Positions 47,316-58,052 of a DNA stretch of 64,000 nucleotides are shown piece by piece. Location of the stretch: contig NZ_CP108454.1 of NCBI RefSeq assembly GCF_036240795.1, forward strand, positions 4,960,001 through 5,024,000, given 5' to 3'. A program made the position numbers and the translations under genes. The DNA is from Streptomyces sp. NBC_01268 (lineage in GTDB: Bacteria; Actinomycetota; Actinomycetes; Streptomycetales; Streptomycetaceae). Below the pieces are notes generated by a model, which was given only the letters and a program-made list of their open reading frames with translations, was not told where the DNA came from and searched no databases. Numbering within the stretch: position 1 is the stretch's first letter; every line of letters starts with the position of its first letter.

Positions 47316-47927
47316 ATGACTTCCGTCCTCGTCTGCGACGACTCCCCGCTTGCCCGAGAGGCGCTTCGGCGGGCGGTCGCGACCGTGCCCGGCGTCGAGC
47401 GCGTGACCACCGCGGCCAACGGCGAGGAAGTCCTCCGCCGCTGGGGCGCGGACCGCTCGGACCTGATTCTGATGGACGTGCGCATGCCCGGCCTGGGCGG
47501 CGTGGAGACCGTCCGCCGGCTGCTGTCCGCGGACCCCGGCGCCCGCATCATCATGCTCACCGTCGCCGAGGACCTGGACGGTGTCGCGCTCGCGGTCGCC
47601 GCGGGTGCCCGTGGCTATCTGCACAAGGACGCCTCGCGCGCCGAGCTGCGGGCCACCGTCACCCAGGCCCTCGCCGACCCGACCTGGCGGCTCGCCCCGC
47701 GCCGGCTGCGCTCGGCCGAGATGGGCGCCGCGCCCACGCTCACGGCCCGCGAGATCCAGGTGCTGGAGGGCATGAGCCACGGCCGGTCCAACGCGGAGAT
47801 CGGGCGCGAGCTCTTCCTCTCCGAGGACACGGTCAAGACGCACGCGCGCAGGCTGTTCAAGAAGTTGGGTGCCTCCGACCGGGCGCACGCGGTGGCGCTC
47901 GGATTCCGCTGGGGCCTGGTGCGCTGA
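47316..47927 (+). CDS. bldM: BldM, response-regulator-like developmental transcription factor
   Basis: 203 residues. Receiver domain (LVCDDSPLAREALRR, LILMDVRMPGLGG, RGYLHKDASRAE) and a C-terminal LuxR-type HTH (TLTAREIQVLEGMSHGRSNA, EDTVKTHARRLFKKLGASD). BldM has no partner kinase gene here and is an orphan regulator needed for aerial hyphae and, with WhiI, for sporulation genes. The position next to whiD and shbA matches S. coelicolor. ATG at 47316 with GGAGG 6-8 bases upstream. Promoter at 47155-47182. Confidence 0.95.
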   Translation: MTSVLVCDDSPLAREALRRAVATVPGVERVTTAANGEEVLRRWGADRSDLILMDVRMPGLGGVETVRRLLSADPGARIIMLTVAEDLDGVALAVAAGARGYLHKDASRAELRATVTQALADPTWRLAPRRLRSAEMGAAPTLTAREIQVLEGMSHGRSNAEIGRELFLSEDTVKTHARRLFKKLGASDRAHAVALGFRWGLVR

Positions 47928-47929
47928 CC

Positions 47930-47973
47930 TGCGGCCATCGGCCGCATCCCCGTCCGCCGAGCGGCGGACGGGG
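47930..47973 (+). terminator. Two hairpins after bldM
   Basis: TGCGGCC-ATC-GGCCGCA at 47930-47946, then an 11-bp perfect stem at 47948-47958 / 47963-47973 with a 4-base loop, directly after the bldM stop. Confidence 0.7.
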
Positions 47974-48083
47974 TGGGCTTGTGTCACTTCTCCGCGGAAT
48001 GCCGCATCCTTGGTGGTGTGGAGTTCCTCGGGGACGAGACGAACGAGCGAGCGGACAACGAGCGGAAGGGGAGGGCGCAGGAG

Positions 48084-50415
<2,332 letters not shown>

Positions 50416-50544
50416 GTCTCCGTCACCCGGTGCGACGCACGGTGTGACACCGACGGGGTGGTTCCGGCATGTGGCCGGAGCCGCCCCTTCGGCGTGTGTC
50501 GGGGATACTGGTAGGCGCAGACCAAGAGGGAAAGGCCACACAAC

Positions 50545-51669
50545 GTGACTGAGATCGAGATCGGGCGCGGCAAGCGCGGCCGCAGGGCGTACGCGTTCGA
50601 CGACATCGCCGTCGTACCGAGCCGGCGCACCCGGGACCCGAAGGAGGTCTCGATCGCCTGGCAGATCGACGCCTACCGCTTCGAGCTCCCGTTCCTGGCC
50701 GCCCCCATGGACTCGGTCGTCTCGCCGCAGACCGCCATCCGCATCGGCGAGCTCGGCGGCCTGGGCGTGCTGAACCTCGAGGGCCTGTGGACCCGCTACG
50801 AGGACCCGCAGCCGCTGCTCGACGAGATCGCCGAGATGGACGAGGAGACCGCCACCCGCCGTCTGCAGGAGATCTACGCGGCTCCGATCAAGGAGGAGCT
50901 GATCGGGCAGCGCATCAAGGAGGTGCGCGACTCGGGTGTGGTCACCGCCGCCGCGCTCTCCCCGCAGCGCACCGCGCAGTTCTCCAAGGCCGTGGTCGAC
51001 GCCGGCGTGGACATCTTCGTCATCCGCGGCACGACCGTCTCCGCCGAGCACGTCTCCGGCGCGGCCGAGCCGCTGAACCTCAAGCAGTTCATCTACGAGC
51101 TCGACGTCCCGGTCATCGTCGGCGGCTGCGCCACGTACACCGCGGCCCTGCACCTGATGCGCACCGGCGCCGCGGGCGTCCTGGTCGGCTTCGGCGGCGG
51201 CGCCGCGCACACCACGCGCAACGTGCTCGGCATCCAGGTCCCGATGGCCACGGCCGTCGCCGACGTGGCCGCGGCCCGCCGCGACTACATGGACGAGTCC
51301 GGCGGCCGCTACGTGCACGTGATCGCCGACGGCGGCGTGGGCTGGTCCGGCGACCTGCCGAAGGCCATCGCCTGCGGCGCCGACGCGGTCATGATGGGCT
51401 CCCCGCTGGCCCGTGCCACGGACGCGCCCGGCAAGGGCCACCACTGGGGCATGGAGGCCGTCCACGAGGACGTGCCGCGCGGCAAGCTGGTCGACCTGGG
51501 CATCGTCGGCACCACCGAGGAGGTCCTGACGGGCCCGTCGCACACCCCGGACGGCTCGATGAACTTCTTCGGCGCCCTGCGCCGCGCGATGGCCACCACG
51601 GGCTACAGCGAGCTCAAGGAGTTCCAGCGCGTCGAGGTGACGGTCGCGGACGCGCAGCACAAGCGCTGA
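50545..51669 (+). CDS. guaB3: GuaB3-family IMP dehydrogenase-related protein
   Basis: 374 residues, no CBS domains. Barrel motifs AYAFDDIAVVPSRRTRDPKEV, LAAPMDSVVSPQTA, HVIADGGVGWSGDLPKAIA and GADAVMMGSPLARA. The loop equivalent to the IMPDH catalytic loop reads GGGAAHTTRNVLG, with His (near residue 222) where GuaB has the catalytic Cys. This is the GuaB3 class found beside guaB in actinobacteria; its activity is less studied. GTG at 50545, 129 bp after guaB. Confidence 0.9.
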   Translation: MTEIEIGRGKRGRRAYAFDDIAVVPSRRTRDPKEVSIAWQIDAYRFELPFLAAPMDSVVSPQTAIRIGELGGLGVLNLEGLWTRYEDPQPLLDEIAEMDEETATRRLQEIYAAPIKEELIGQRIKEVRDSGVVTAAALSPQRTAQFSKAVVDAGVDIFVIRGTTVSAEHVSGAAEPLNLKQFIYELDVPVIVGGCATYTAALHLMRTGAAGVLVGFGGGAAHTTRNVLGIQVPMATAVADVAAARRDYMDESGGRYVHVIADGGVGWSGDLPKAIACGADAVMMGSPLARATDAPGKGHHWGMEAVHEDVPRGKLVDLGIVGTTEEVLTGPSHTPDGSMNFFGALRRAMATTGYSELKEFQRVEVTVADAQHKR

Positions 51670-51696
51670 CACCGCGGGATCCGTGCCCCGTACGTA

Positions 51697-51736
51697 CGAG
51701 AGGGGCCCCGCACCGGGTGGTGCGGGGCCCCTCTCG
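51697..51736 (+). terminator. Terminator after guaB3
   Basis: Perfect 18-bp stem (51697-51714 with 51719-51736), loop GGGT. It lies between guaB3 and the convergent gene at 51760 and can serve both. Confidence 0.8.
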
Positions 51737-51759
51737 CGTGCGTGCGGGTCTGCCCGCGG

Positions 51760-52251
51760 CTACTCGGCGGCCTTCTTCGAGCCGCTGAACGCGGCGAAGG
51801 CGGCGAGGGCGAAGAAGAGGAAGGTCAGCGGGTCCAGCTCTTCCTTCCACGCCGCCTGCAGGACGTCGGAGTGCTCGAAGAAGAGGGTGCTCACGGAGAC
51901 GTTCAGCTCCTTGCCACCGATGATCGCGATGGCGAGCAGCTGGCCGAAGTAGACCGCGCCGAGCGAGAGCACCGCGCTGACCACCGGCAGGGCCGGGTTG
52001 CGGCCGCCGGCCTTGCCGGCCGCGAAGCCGACGAGGAAGCCGACGCCGACGGCGGCCCAGCCGATCTCGCGCTCGATGGCGCCGGCGATCCCGCCGTAGA
52101 CACCGCCGGCGACGAGCGCGGCGACGACCGCGACGACCAGGCCGAGGCCCACGTTGGAGCGGGCCGGCGGGGCCGGGGCGACCGGCGGCTGCGGGAAGGG
52201 CTCGGCACCCTGGGCGAACGGGTTGCCGGGCGGCGGAACGGGCTGAGACAT
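51760..52251 (-). CDS. Pro-rich four-helix membrane protein of unknown function
   Basis: 163 residues. N-terminal Pro/Ala/Gln-rich segment (GNPFAQGAEPFPQPPVAPAP), then about four hydrophobic segments: VGLGLVVAVVAALVAGGVYG, AAVGVGFLVGFAAGKAGG, PVVSAVLSLGAVYFGQLLAI and PLTFLFFALAAFAAF. A short Ser/Lys tail ends it. I do not recognise the family. ATG at 52251. Confidence 0.78.
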   Translation of the reverse strand: MSQPVPPPGNPFAQGAEPFPQPPVAPAPPARSNVGLGLVVAVVAALVAGGVYGGIAGAIEREIGWAAVGVGFLVGFAAGKAGGRNPALPVVSAVLSLGAVYFGQLLAIAIIGGKELNVSVSTLFFEHSDVLQAAWKEELDPLTFLFFALAAFAAFSGSKKAAE

Positions 52252-52303
52252 GAAGAAGATCCCCCCATGGGACGCGTGATGAAGCGGCCTGGAGGCTAGC
52301 AGT

Positions 52304-52326
52304 CCCCTGTGACATGTTCACAGGGG
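52304..52326. terminator. Hairpin between the membrane-protein and dehydrogenase genes
   Basis: CCCCTGTGA-CATGT-TCACAGGGG, perfect 9-bp arms, just after the stop of the minus-strand dehydrogenase gene (52345). It probably terminates that gene; an operator for the next gene (start 52251) is possible. Confidence 0.6.
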
Positions 52327-52344
52327 GTTTACTTCGGACGTTTC

Positions 52345-53586
52345 CTACAGCCGGTGCGCGGCGCCCCCCGGGGTGGCGCCCCGGGTGTCGAGGAGCAGCT
52401 GCGCCTTCACGGACAGGCCCTGGAGGTCGTACGTGCGGTGGTGCTGGAGCAGGATCGTCAGGTCGGCGTGGGCGGCGGCCTCGTAGAGGGAGTCGGCGCG
52501 GGGGACCGGCAGGTCGCGGACGCGCCAGTCGAGGACGTGCGGGTCGTGGTAGCTGACCGTGGCGCCCAGGTCCATCAGGCGGCGGGCGATCTCGTCGGCG
52601 GGGGAGCCCTGCCGGTCGGCGAGGTCGGGTTTGTACGTGATGCCGAGCAGCAGGATCCGGGCGCCGCGGGCGGACTTGCCGTGCTCGTTGAGGAGGGTGG
52701 CGCAGCGCTGGACGACGTACTGCGGCATGCGTTCGTTGACCTGGCCGGCGAGTTCGACCAGGCGCAGCGGGCGGTGGGCGCCGACGGTGTCCACGGGGAC
52801 GCCGTGGCCGCCGACGCCGGGGCCGGGGCGGAAGGCCTGGAAGCCGAAGGGCTTGGTCTCGGCGCAGCGGATGACGTCCCAGAGGTCGACGCCGAGTTCG
52901 TGGCAGAGCACCGCCATCTCGTTGACCAGGGCGATGTTGACGTGCCGGAAGTTGGTCTCCAGGAGCTTCACGGTCTCGGCCTCGCGCGGGCCGCGGGCGC
53001 GGACCACCTTGTCGGTGAGGCGGCCGTAGAACGCGGCGGCGGACTCGGTACAGGCGGGGGTCAGCCCGCCGATGACCTTGGGCGTGCCGGCGAAGCCGTG
53101 GGTGCGGCTGCCGGGGTCGAGGCGGCCGGGGGAGTAGGCGAGGTGGAAGTCGCGCCCGGCGCGCAGCCCGGAGCCGGTTTCGAGGAGTTCGCGGAGCGGG
53201 CCTTCGGTGGTCCCGGGGGGTACGGGGGACTCCAGGAGGACCGTCGTGTGGGGGCGCAGCCGGGCGGCGAGGGCGCGGGCGGCGTCGGTGACGTCGGTGA
53301 GGTCGAGGGCGCCGTCCGGTCCCGGCGGGGTGGGTGCGCAGATGACGGCGGTGCGGACCCGGCCGAGTTCGGCGGGGTCGGTGGCGGGGCGGAAGCCCGC
53401 GGCGAGCATCCGGCGGATCTCGGCCGCGGTGAGCGAGCCGTCGACGGGGGGCCGTCCGGCGGCGAGTTCGGCGACGGGTCGGGGGTCGGTGTCGTAGCCG
53501 ATGGTGCCGACGCCGGCCGTGGTGGCCGCCTGGGCGAGGGGGAGACCGTGGTGGCCGAGGCCGATGACGGCGAGATCAGCGGGCAT
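52345..53586 (-). CDS. UDP-glucose/GDP-mannose dehydrogenase family protein with the catalytic Cys replaced by Gly
   Basis: 413 residues, normal family length. NAD-binding VIGLGHHGLPLAQAATTAGV, FHLAYSPGRLDPGS, and ETVKLLETNFRHVNIALVNE (which carries the conserved active-site Lys and Asn) are present; the C-terminal UDP-sugar-binding domain includes ILLLGITYKPDLADRQGSPA. But the catalytic loop reads GPGVGGHGVPVDT: Gly262 replaces the Cys found in GGHCIPVDP, so the two-step oxidation to an acid should fail. It could be a reductase/epimerase-like or binding protein. ATG at 53586. Single gene. Confidence 0.85.
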   Translation of the reverse strand: MPADLAVIGLGHHGLPLAQAATTAGVGTIGYDTDPRPVAELAAGRPPVDGSLTAAEIRRMLAAGFRPATDPAELGRVRTAVICAPTPPGPDGALDLTDVTDAARALAARLRPHTTVLLESPVPPGTTEGPLRELLETGSGLRAGRDFHLAYSPGRLDPGSRTHGFAGTPKVIGGLTPACTESAAAFYGRLTDKVVRARGPREAETVKLLETNFRHVNIALVNEMAVLCHELGVDLWDVIRCAETKPFGFQAFRPGPGVGGHGVPVDTVGAHRPLRLVELAGQVNERMPQYVVQRCATLLNEHGKSARGARILLLGITYKPDLADRQGSPADEIARRLMDLGATVSYHDPHVLDWRVRDLPVPRADSLYEAAAHADLTILLQHHRTYDLQGLSVKAQLLLDTRGATPGGAAHRL

Positions 53587-53852
53587 GGAGTGGGCCGTCC
53601 TTCCCTGGTGCCGGAGGGGGGTGTGAGACCGGGGCCGCTAGCCGGAGGGGACGCGACGCGCAAGCCCTGTGGACAGAACGGGGCGAGTGCAATGTCAGAC
53701 TAGGCGTAAATATGACCGATATGCGGCATTGTGGAGCCGAAGATCGCGAGTGTTATCCACAGGTCGCGGTTCAGGCGGTGGCTGAAGTCGGTGGGCCGGG
53801 CCAGAATCGAAGCCGTGAGCCCGACCACACAGGGGGACGACGGGAGGCAGCG

Positions 53853-55559
53853 GTGAGGACAGCGACACTGGGACCCGCCGAGCGCACGGCGGCGCTCGCG
53901 GCGATGGCCGAGCGCGAGCTGGACGTGCTGGTCGTCGGCGCCGGAGTCGTCGGCGCGGGCACCGCGCTCGACGCGGTCACCCGAGGCCTCTCCACCGGCC
54001 TCGTCGAGGCGCGCGACTGGGCCTCCGGCACCTCCAGCCGGTCCAGCAAGCTGATCCACGGCGGCCTGCGCTATCTGGAGATGCTCGACTTCGCCCTCGT
54101 CCGCGAGGCCCTCAAGGAGCGCGGCCTGCTCCTCGAACGGCTCGCACCCCACCTGGTCAAACCCGTCCCGTTCCTCTACCCGCTCCAGCACAAGGGCTGG
54201 GAGCGCTGGTACGCGGGCTCGGGCGTCGCGCTGTACGACGCGATGTCCGTCTCCTCGGGTCACGGGCGCGGCCTGCCCGTCCATCGCCACCTCAGCCGCG
54301 GCCGCGCCCTGCGGGTGGCGCCCTGCCTCAAGAAGGACGCCCTGGTCGGCGCCCTGCAGTACTACGACGCGCAGATGGACGACGCCCGCTTCGTCACCAC
54401 CCTCGTCCGCACCGCCGCGAGCTACGGGGCGCAGGTCGCCAGCCGGGCCCGGGTCGTCGGGTTCCTGCGCGAGGGCGAGCGGGTGGTCGGCGCCCGGGTC
54501 CAGGACGTCGAGACCGGTGGGGAGTACGCGATCAGGGCCCGCCAGATCGTCAACGCCACCGGCGTGTGGACCGACGACACCCAGGCCCTCATCGGCGAGC
54601 GCGGCCAGTTCCACGTCCGCGCCTCCAAGGGCATCCACCTGGTCGTGCCCAAGGACCGCATCCACTCCACCACCGGACTCATCCTGCGCACCGAGAAGTC
54701 CGTGCTGTTCGTCATCCCCTGGGGCCGCCACTGGATCATCGGCACCACCGACACCGACTGGGACCTCGACAAGGCCCACCCCGCCGCCTCCAGCGCCGAC
54801 ATCGACTACCTCCTGGAGCACGTGAACGGGGTCCTCGCGACCCCGCTCGGCCGCGACGACGTCCAGGGCGTCTACGCGGGCCTGCGCCCGCTGCTGGCCG
54901 GCGAGTCGGACGCCACTAGCAAACTCTCCCGCGAACACACCGTCGCCCACCCCGCCCCCGGACTCGTCGTCGTCGCCGGGGGCAAGTACACGACCTACCG
55001 CGTGATGGCGAAGGACGCCGTCGACGAGGCCGTCCACGGCCTCGACAAACGGGTCGCCGACTGCGTCACCGAGGACACCCCGCTCATCGGCGCGGAGGGG
55101 TACCGGGCCCTGTGGAACGCCCGCGCCGGAATCGCCGCCCGCGCCGGGCTCCACGTGGCCCGGGTGGAGCATCTGCTCAACCGCTACGGCTCCCTGACGG
55201 AGGAGATCCTCGACCTGATCGCCGCCGACCCCTCGCTCGGCGCGCCGCTGCCCGCCGCCGAGGACTACCTGCGGGCCGAGATCGTCTACGCGGCCTCGCA
55301 CGAAGGCGCCCGCCACCTCGACGACGTCCTCACCCGGCGCACCCGCATCTCCATCGAGACCTTCGACCGGGGCACCCGCAGCGCCCGGGAGTGCGCCGAA
55401 CTGATGGCGCCGGTGCTCGGCTGGGACGCGCACCAGGTCGACAAGGAGGTCGAGCACTACGAGAAGAGGGTCCAGGCGGAACGCGAATCGCAGCGCCAGC
55501 CCGACGACCTGACGGCGGACGCGGCCAGGCTGGGGGCGCCCGACATCGTGCCGCTCTGA
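53853..55559 (+). CDS. glpD: Glycerol-3-phosphate dehydrogenase (FAD-dependent)
   Basis: Oxidises glycerol-3-phosphate to dihydroxyacetone phosphate at the membrane, passing electrons to quinone. 568 residues. FAD loop LDVLVVGAGVVGAGTALDAV near residue 25; SRSSKLIHGGLRYLEMLDFA, HWIIGTTDTDWD, VAGGKYTTYRVMAKDAVD and the C-terminal DAO_C domain follow. GTG at 53853 with GGGAGG 6-7 bases upstream. The 266-bp gap before it has an AT-rich patch near 53700-53760, a likely promoter area; no operator was recognised. Confidence 0.95.
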   Translation: MRTATLGPAERTAALAAMAERELDVLVVGAGVVGAGTALDAVTRGLSTGLVEARDWASGTSSRSSKLIHGGLRYLEMLDFALVREALKERGLLLERLAPHLVKPVPFLYPLQHKGWERWYAGSGVALYDAMSVSSGHGRGLPVHRHLSRGRALRVAPCLKKDALVGALQYYDAQMDDARFVTTLVRTAASYGAQVASRARVVGFLREGERVVGARVQDVETGGEYAIRARQIVNATGVWTDDTQALIGERGQFHVRASKGIHLVVPKDRIHSTTGLILRTEKSVLFVIPWGRHWIIGTTDTDWDLDKAHPAASSADIDYLLEHVNGVLATPLGRDDVQGVYAGLRPLLAGESDATSKLSREHTVAHPAPGLVVVAGGKYTTYRVMAKDAVDEAVHGLDKRVADCVTEDTPLIGAEGYRALWNARAGIAARAGLHVARVEHLLNRYGSLTEEILDLIAADPSLGAPLPAAEDYLRAEIVYAASHEGARHLDDVLTRRTRISIETFDRGTRSARECAELMAPVLGWDAHQVDKEVEHYEKRVQAERESQRQPDDLTADAARLGAPDIVPL

Positions 55560-55711
55560 CCGGCGCGGGCACGGGAATGCTTCTCGGAGTGCGGACCCGG
55601 GGGAGGCATCGGTCCCGGAGTGAGGGACAATGAGCTCTCTTCCAGGGCGGGTTGCCGCATCGTGCGGGAGCGGCGGACGCGGGCGCAGATCAGGGATCGA
55701 CGAGGGGACGC

Positions 55712-57976
55712 ATGTCGGAGGCGGAGCAGTCGCGGGACACGGGGCAAGACCCCCGGCGGGACGCCCCCGCGGGGGCCGCCACCGACGGCGACCGGAGCGC
55801 GGTTCCGGCCGCGCGCAAGGCGGACCGGGACCAAGCGGCACAGACCGGGACGAAGCAGGACGCGTCGGAGGACGCCCGGAGCCCGGATAAGGACGTCCCG
55901 GAGCAGGACGCCGCGGCCGGAGCCGCGGCGGCGTCCGGGGCCCGGAGCGGAACGGGCGCGCGGACCGGCGCCGATCTGACCAAGAAGCCGGCGGCCACAC
56001 GCACCCCGGCCGCGGGCGGATCGACCGACGGGGCCGCGCCCGCCACCGGATTCGGGGCGGACGTGGCGGACGTCGACGCGAAGCGCGCCGCGAGAACGGG
56101 CGGGCGCACCGGCCGTGCTGACGCGGCGTCCACCGAAGGACGGCTGCTCGCCGGGCGCTACCGCCTCGGCGTGGTCCTCGGCCGCGGCGGCATGGGCACC
56201 GTGTGGCGGGCGGTCGACGAGACGCTCGGGCGGACCGTCGCCGTCAAGGAGCTGCGCTTCCCCAACAGCATCGACGACGACGAGAAGCGACGCCTCATCA
56301 CCCGGACCCTGCGCGAGGCCAAGGCCATCGCCCGGATCCGCAACAACGGCGCCGTGACCGTCTACGACGTGGTCGACGAGGACGACCGTCCGTGGATCGT
56401 CATGGAGCTCATCGAGGGCAAGTCGCTCGCCGACGCCGTGCGCGAGGACGGCACGCTCACCCCGCGCCGCGCCGCCGAGGTGGGCCTCGCCATCCTCGAC
56501 GTGCTGCGCTCCGCGCACCGCGAGGGCATCCTCCACCGCGACGTGAAGCCGTCCAACGTGCTGATCGCCGAGGACGGCCGGGTCGTCCTCACCGACTTCG
56601 GCATCGCCCAGGTCGAGGGCGACCCCTCGATCACCTCCACCGGCATGCTCGTCGGCGCCCCCTCGTACATCTCGCCCGAGCGGGCCCGCGGCCACAAGCC
56701 CGGCCCGGCCGCCGACCTCTGGTCGCTCGGCGGCCTGCTGTACGCGTCCGTCGAGGGCAGCCCGCCCTACGACAAGGGCTCCGCCATCGCCACGCTCACC
56801 GCGGTGATGACCGAGCCGGTCGACCCGCCGAAGAACGCGGGCCCCGAGCTGGAGCAGGTCATCTACGGCCTGCTCGCCAAGGACCCCGACCAGCGGCTCG
56901 ACGACGCCGGGGCCCGGGTGCTGCTGCGGGCCGTCCTCGACGCGCCCGAGGCCCCGCCCGAGCCGTCCCCCGAGGCGACCAGGGTCGTCCCGCTGCCGCC
57001 GCTCCCCGAGCGCCCGCCGGTGGCCCCGGCGACGCCCGCCCCGGCGAAGCCGGCCCGGGAGAAGACCGGCGAGGCCGCCGACCGCGTGCGTGGCGCCCTG
57101 AAGTCCGTACGGAACGCGGCGTCCGCGGCGAAGCCGGAGACCGAGCGCCGCCCCGGCGCCGGAGCGCCCGCGCAGGCCCGCGCCTCGCTCACCGACGTCG
57201 TCCCGCGCCGGACCCTCGTGATCATCGCCGCGGTCGTGCTCGCCGCCCTGCTCGGCACGATCCTGTACGTCGCCCTCGGCGGCGGCCAGGACGGCGGCGC
57301 CACCGACAAGGGCAAGGGCGCCGGCACCGGCGGCACGACCGCCTCGGCCGGGTCCACGGCCGGCGGCGGCAGCGACCCGAGCACCGACACCGGCACGTCG
57401 GGCGGCGACCCGGACCAGCAGGGCGGCGGGGACAAGCCCACGGGCAACAGCGGCGGCCAGAGCGGCACCACGCCCACCGGCACGCCCGGCGGCGACAAGC
57501 CCGCCGGACCGCAGCTGCCCGCCGGCTACGTGATGGTGACCAACGGCCGCTTCCACTTCCGGATGGCCATGCCCGCCTCCTTCAAACTGGCCGCCATAGC
57601 GGGCCAGAACTCGGGCGGCATCTTCCACGCCGGCGGCAGCGGCTTCCCGCGCGTCCAGGTCGACTTCAACGACAGCCCCCGTGACGACGCCGCCAGCGCC
57701 TGGCGCGCCGCCGTCGCCGCGGTGGCGGCGTCGAGCAACGGCTACAAGCACATCGGCATCCGCCCGGTCGAGTACAAGGGGTACCCGACCGTCGCCGACT
57801 GGGAGTTCGAGCGCAACCAGAACGGCATGCGGATCCGGATCCTCAACCGGGGATTCAAGGTCGACGCCGGACACGGCTACTCGATCATGATCAGCTGCAA
57901 GGCCGACGAATGGGACGCGGCGGACTGCAAGACGCTGCGCGAGACGGCGTTCGCCACGTTCAGCCCCAAGGACTGA
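55712..57976 (+). CDS. Transmembrane Ser/Thr protein kinase (active)
   Basis: 754 residues. A disordered Ala/Asp/Thr-rich N-terminal ~140 residues precedes the kinase domain: G-loop LGVVLGRGGMGTVWRA, VAVKEL Lys, catalytic ILHRDVKPSNVLI (Asp277) and LTDFGIAQVEG, so all catalytic residues are kept. A Pro-rich juxtamembrane region, one TM helix (LVIIAAVVLAALLGTILYVAL, from ~505) and a Gly/Thr-rich outer linker lead to a ~130-residue extracellular domain (FHFRMAMPASFKLAAIAG). ATG at 55712 with GAGGGG upstream. First of three kinase genes. In S. coelicolor kinases after glpD are linked to spore-wall synthesis (from memory). Confidence 0.92.
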   Translation: MSEAEQSRDTGQDPRRDAPAGAATDGDRSAVPAARKADRDQAAQTGTKQDASEDARSPDKDVPEQDAAAGAAAASGARSGTGARTGADLTKKPAATRTPAAGGSTDGAAPATGFGADVADVDAKRAARTGGRTGRADAASTEGRLLAGRYRLGVVLGRGGMGTVWRAVDETLGRTVAVKELRFPNSIDDDEKRRLITRTLREAKAIARIRNNGAVTVYDVVDEDDRPWIVMELIEGKSLADAVREDGTLTPRRAAEVGLAILDVLRSAHREGILHRDVKPSNVLIAEDGRVVLTDFGIAQVEGDPSITSTGMLVGAPSYISPERARGHKPGPAADLWSLGGLLYASVEGSPPYDKGSAIATLTAVMTEPVDPPKNAGPELEQVIYGLLAKDPDQRLDDAGARVLLRAVLDAPEAPPEPSPEATRVVPLPPLPERPPVAPATPAPAKPAREKTGEAADRVRGALKSVRNAASAAKPETERRPGAGAPAQARASLTDVVPRRTLVIIAAVVLAALLGTILYVALGGGQDGGATDKGKGAGTGGTTASAGSTAGGGSDPSTDTGTSGGDPDQQGGGDKPTGNSGGQSGTTPTGTPGGDKPAGPQLPAGYVMVTNGRFHFRMAMPASFKLAAIAGQNSGGIFHAGGSGFPRVQVDFNDSPRDDAASAWRAAVAAVAASSNGYKHIGIRPVEYKGYPTVADWEFERNQNGMRIRILNRGFKVDAGHGYSIMISCKADEWDAADCKTLRETAFATFSPKD

Positions 57977-58052
57977 CGGGCGCACGTATCGTGAAAGGCC
58001 CCGGGCCGTCAGGTCCGGGGCACGGGGGACGACAGGCGCGTGGGGAGGCGTC

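Noticed and set aside
53712..53852. N-terminal extension of GlpD from GTG 53712 or ATG 53721
   Set aside because: The GTG at 53853 has a strong Shine-Dalgarno and gives the usual length; the extension lacks GlpD similarity.
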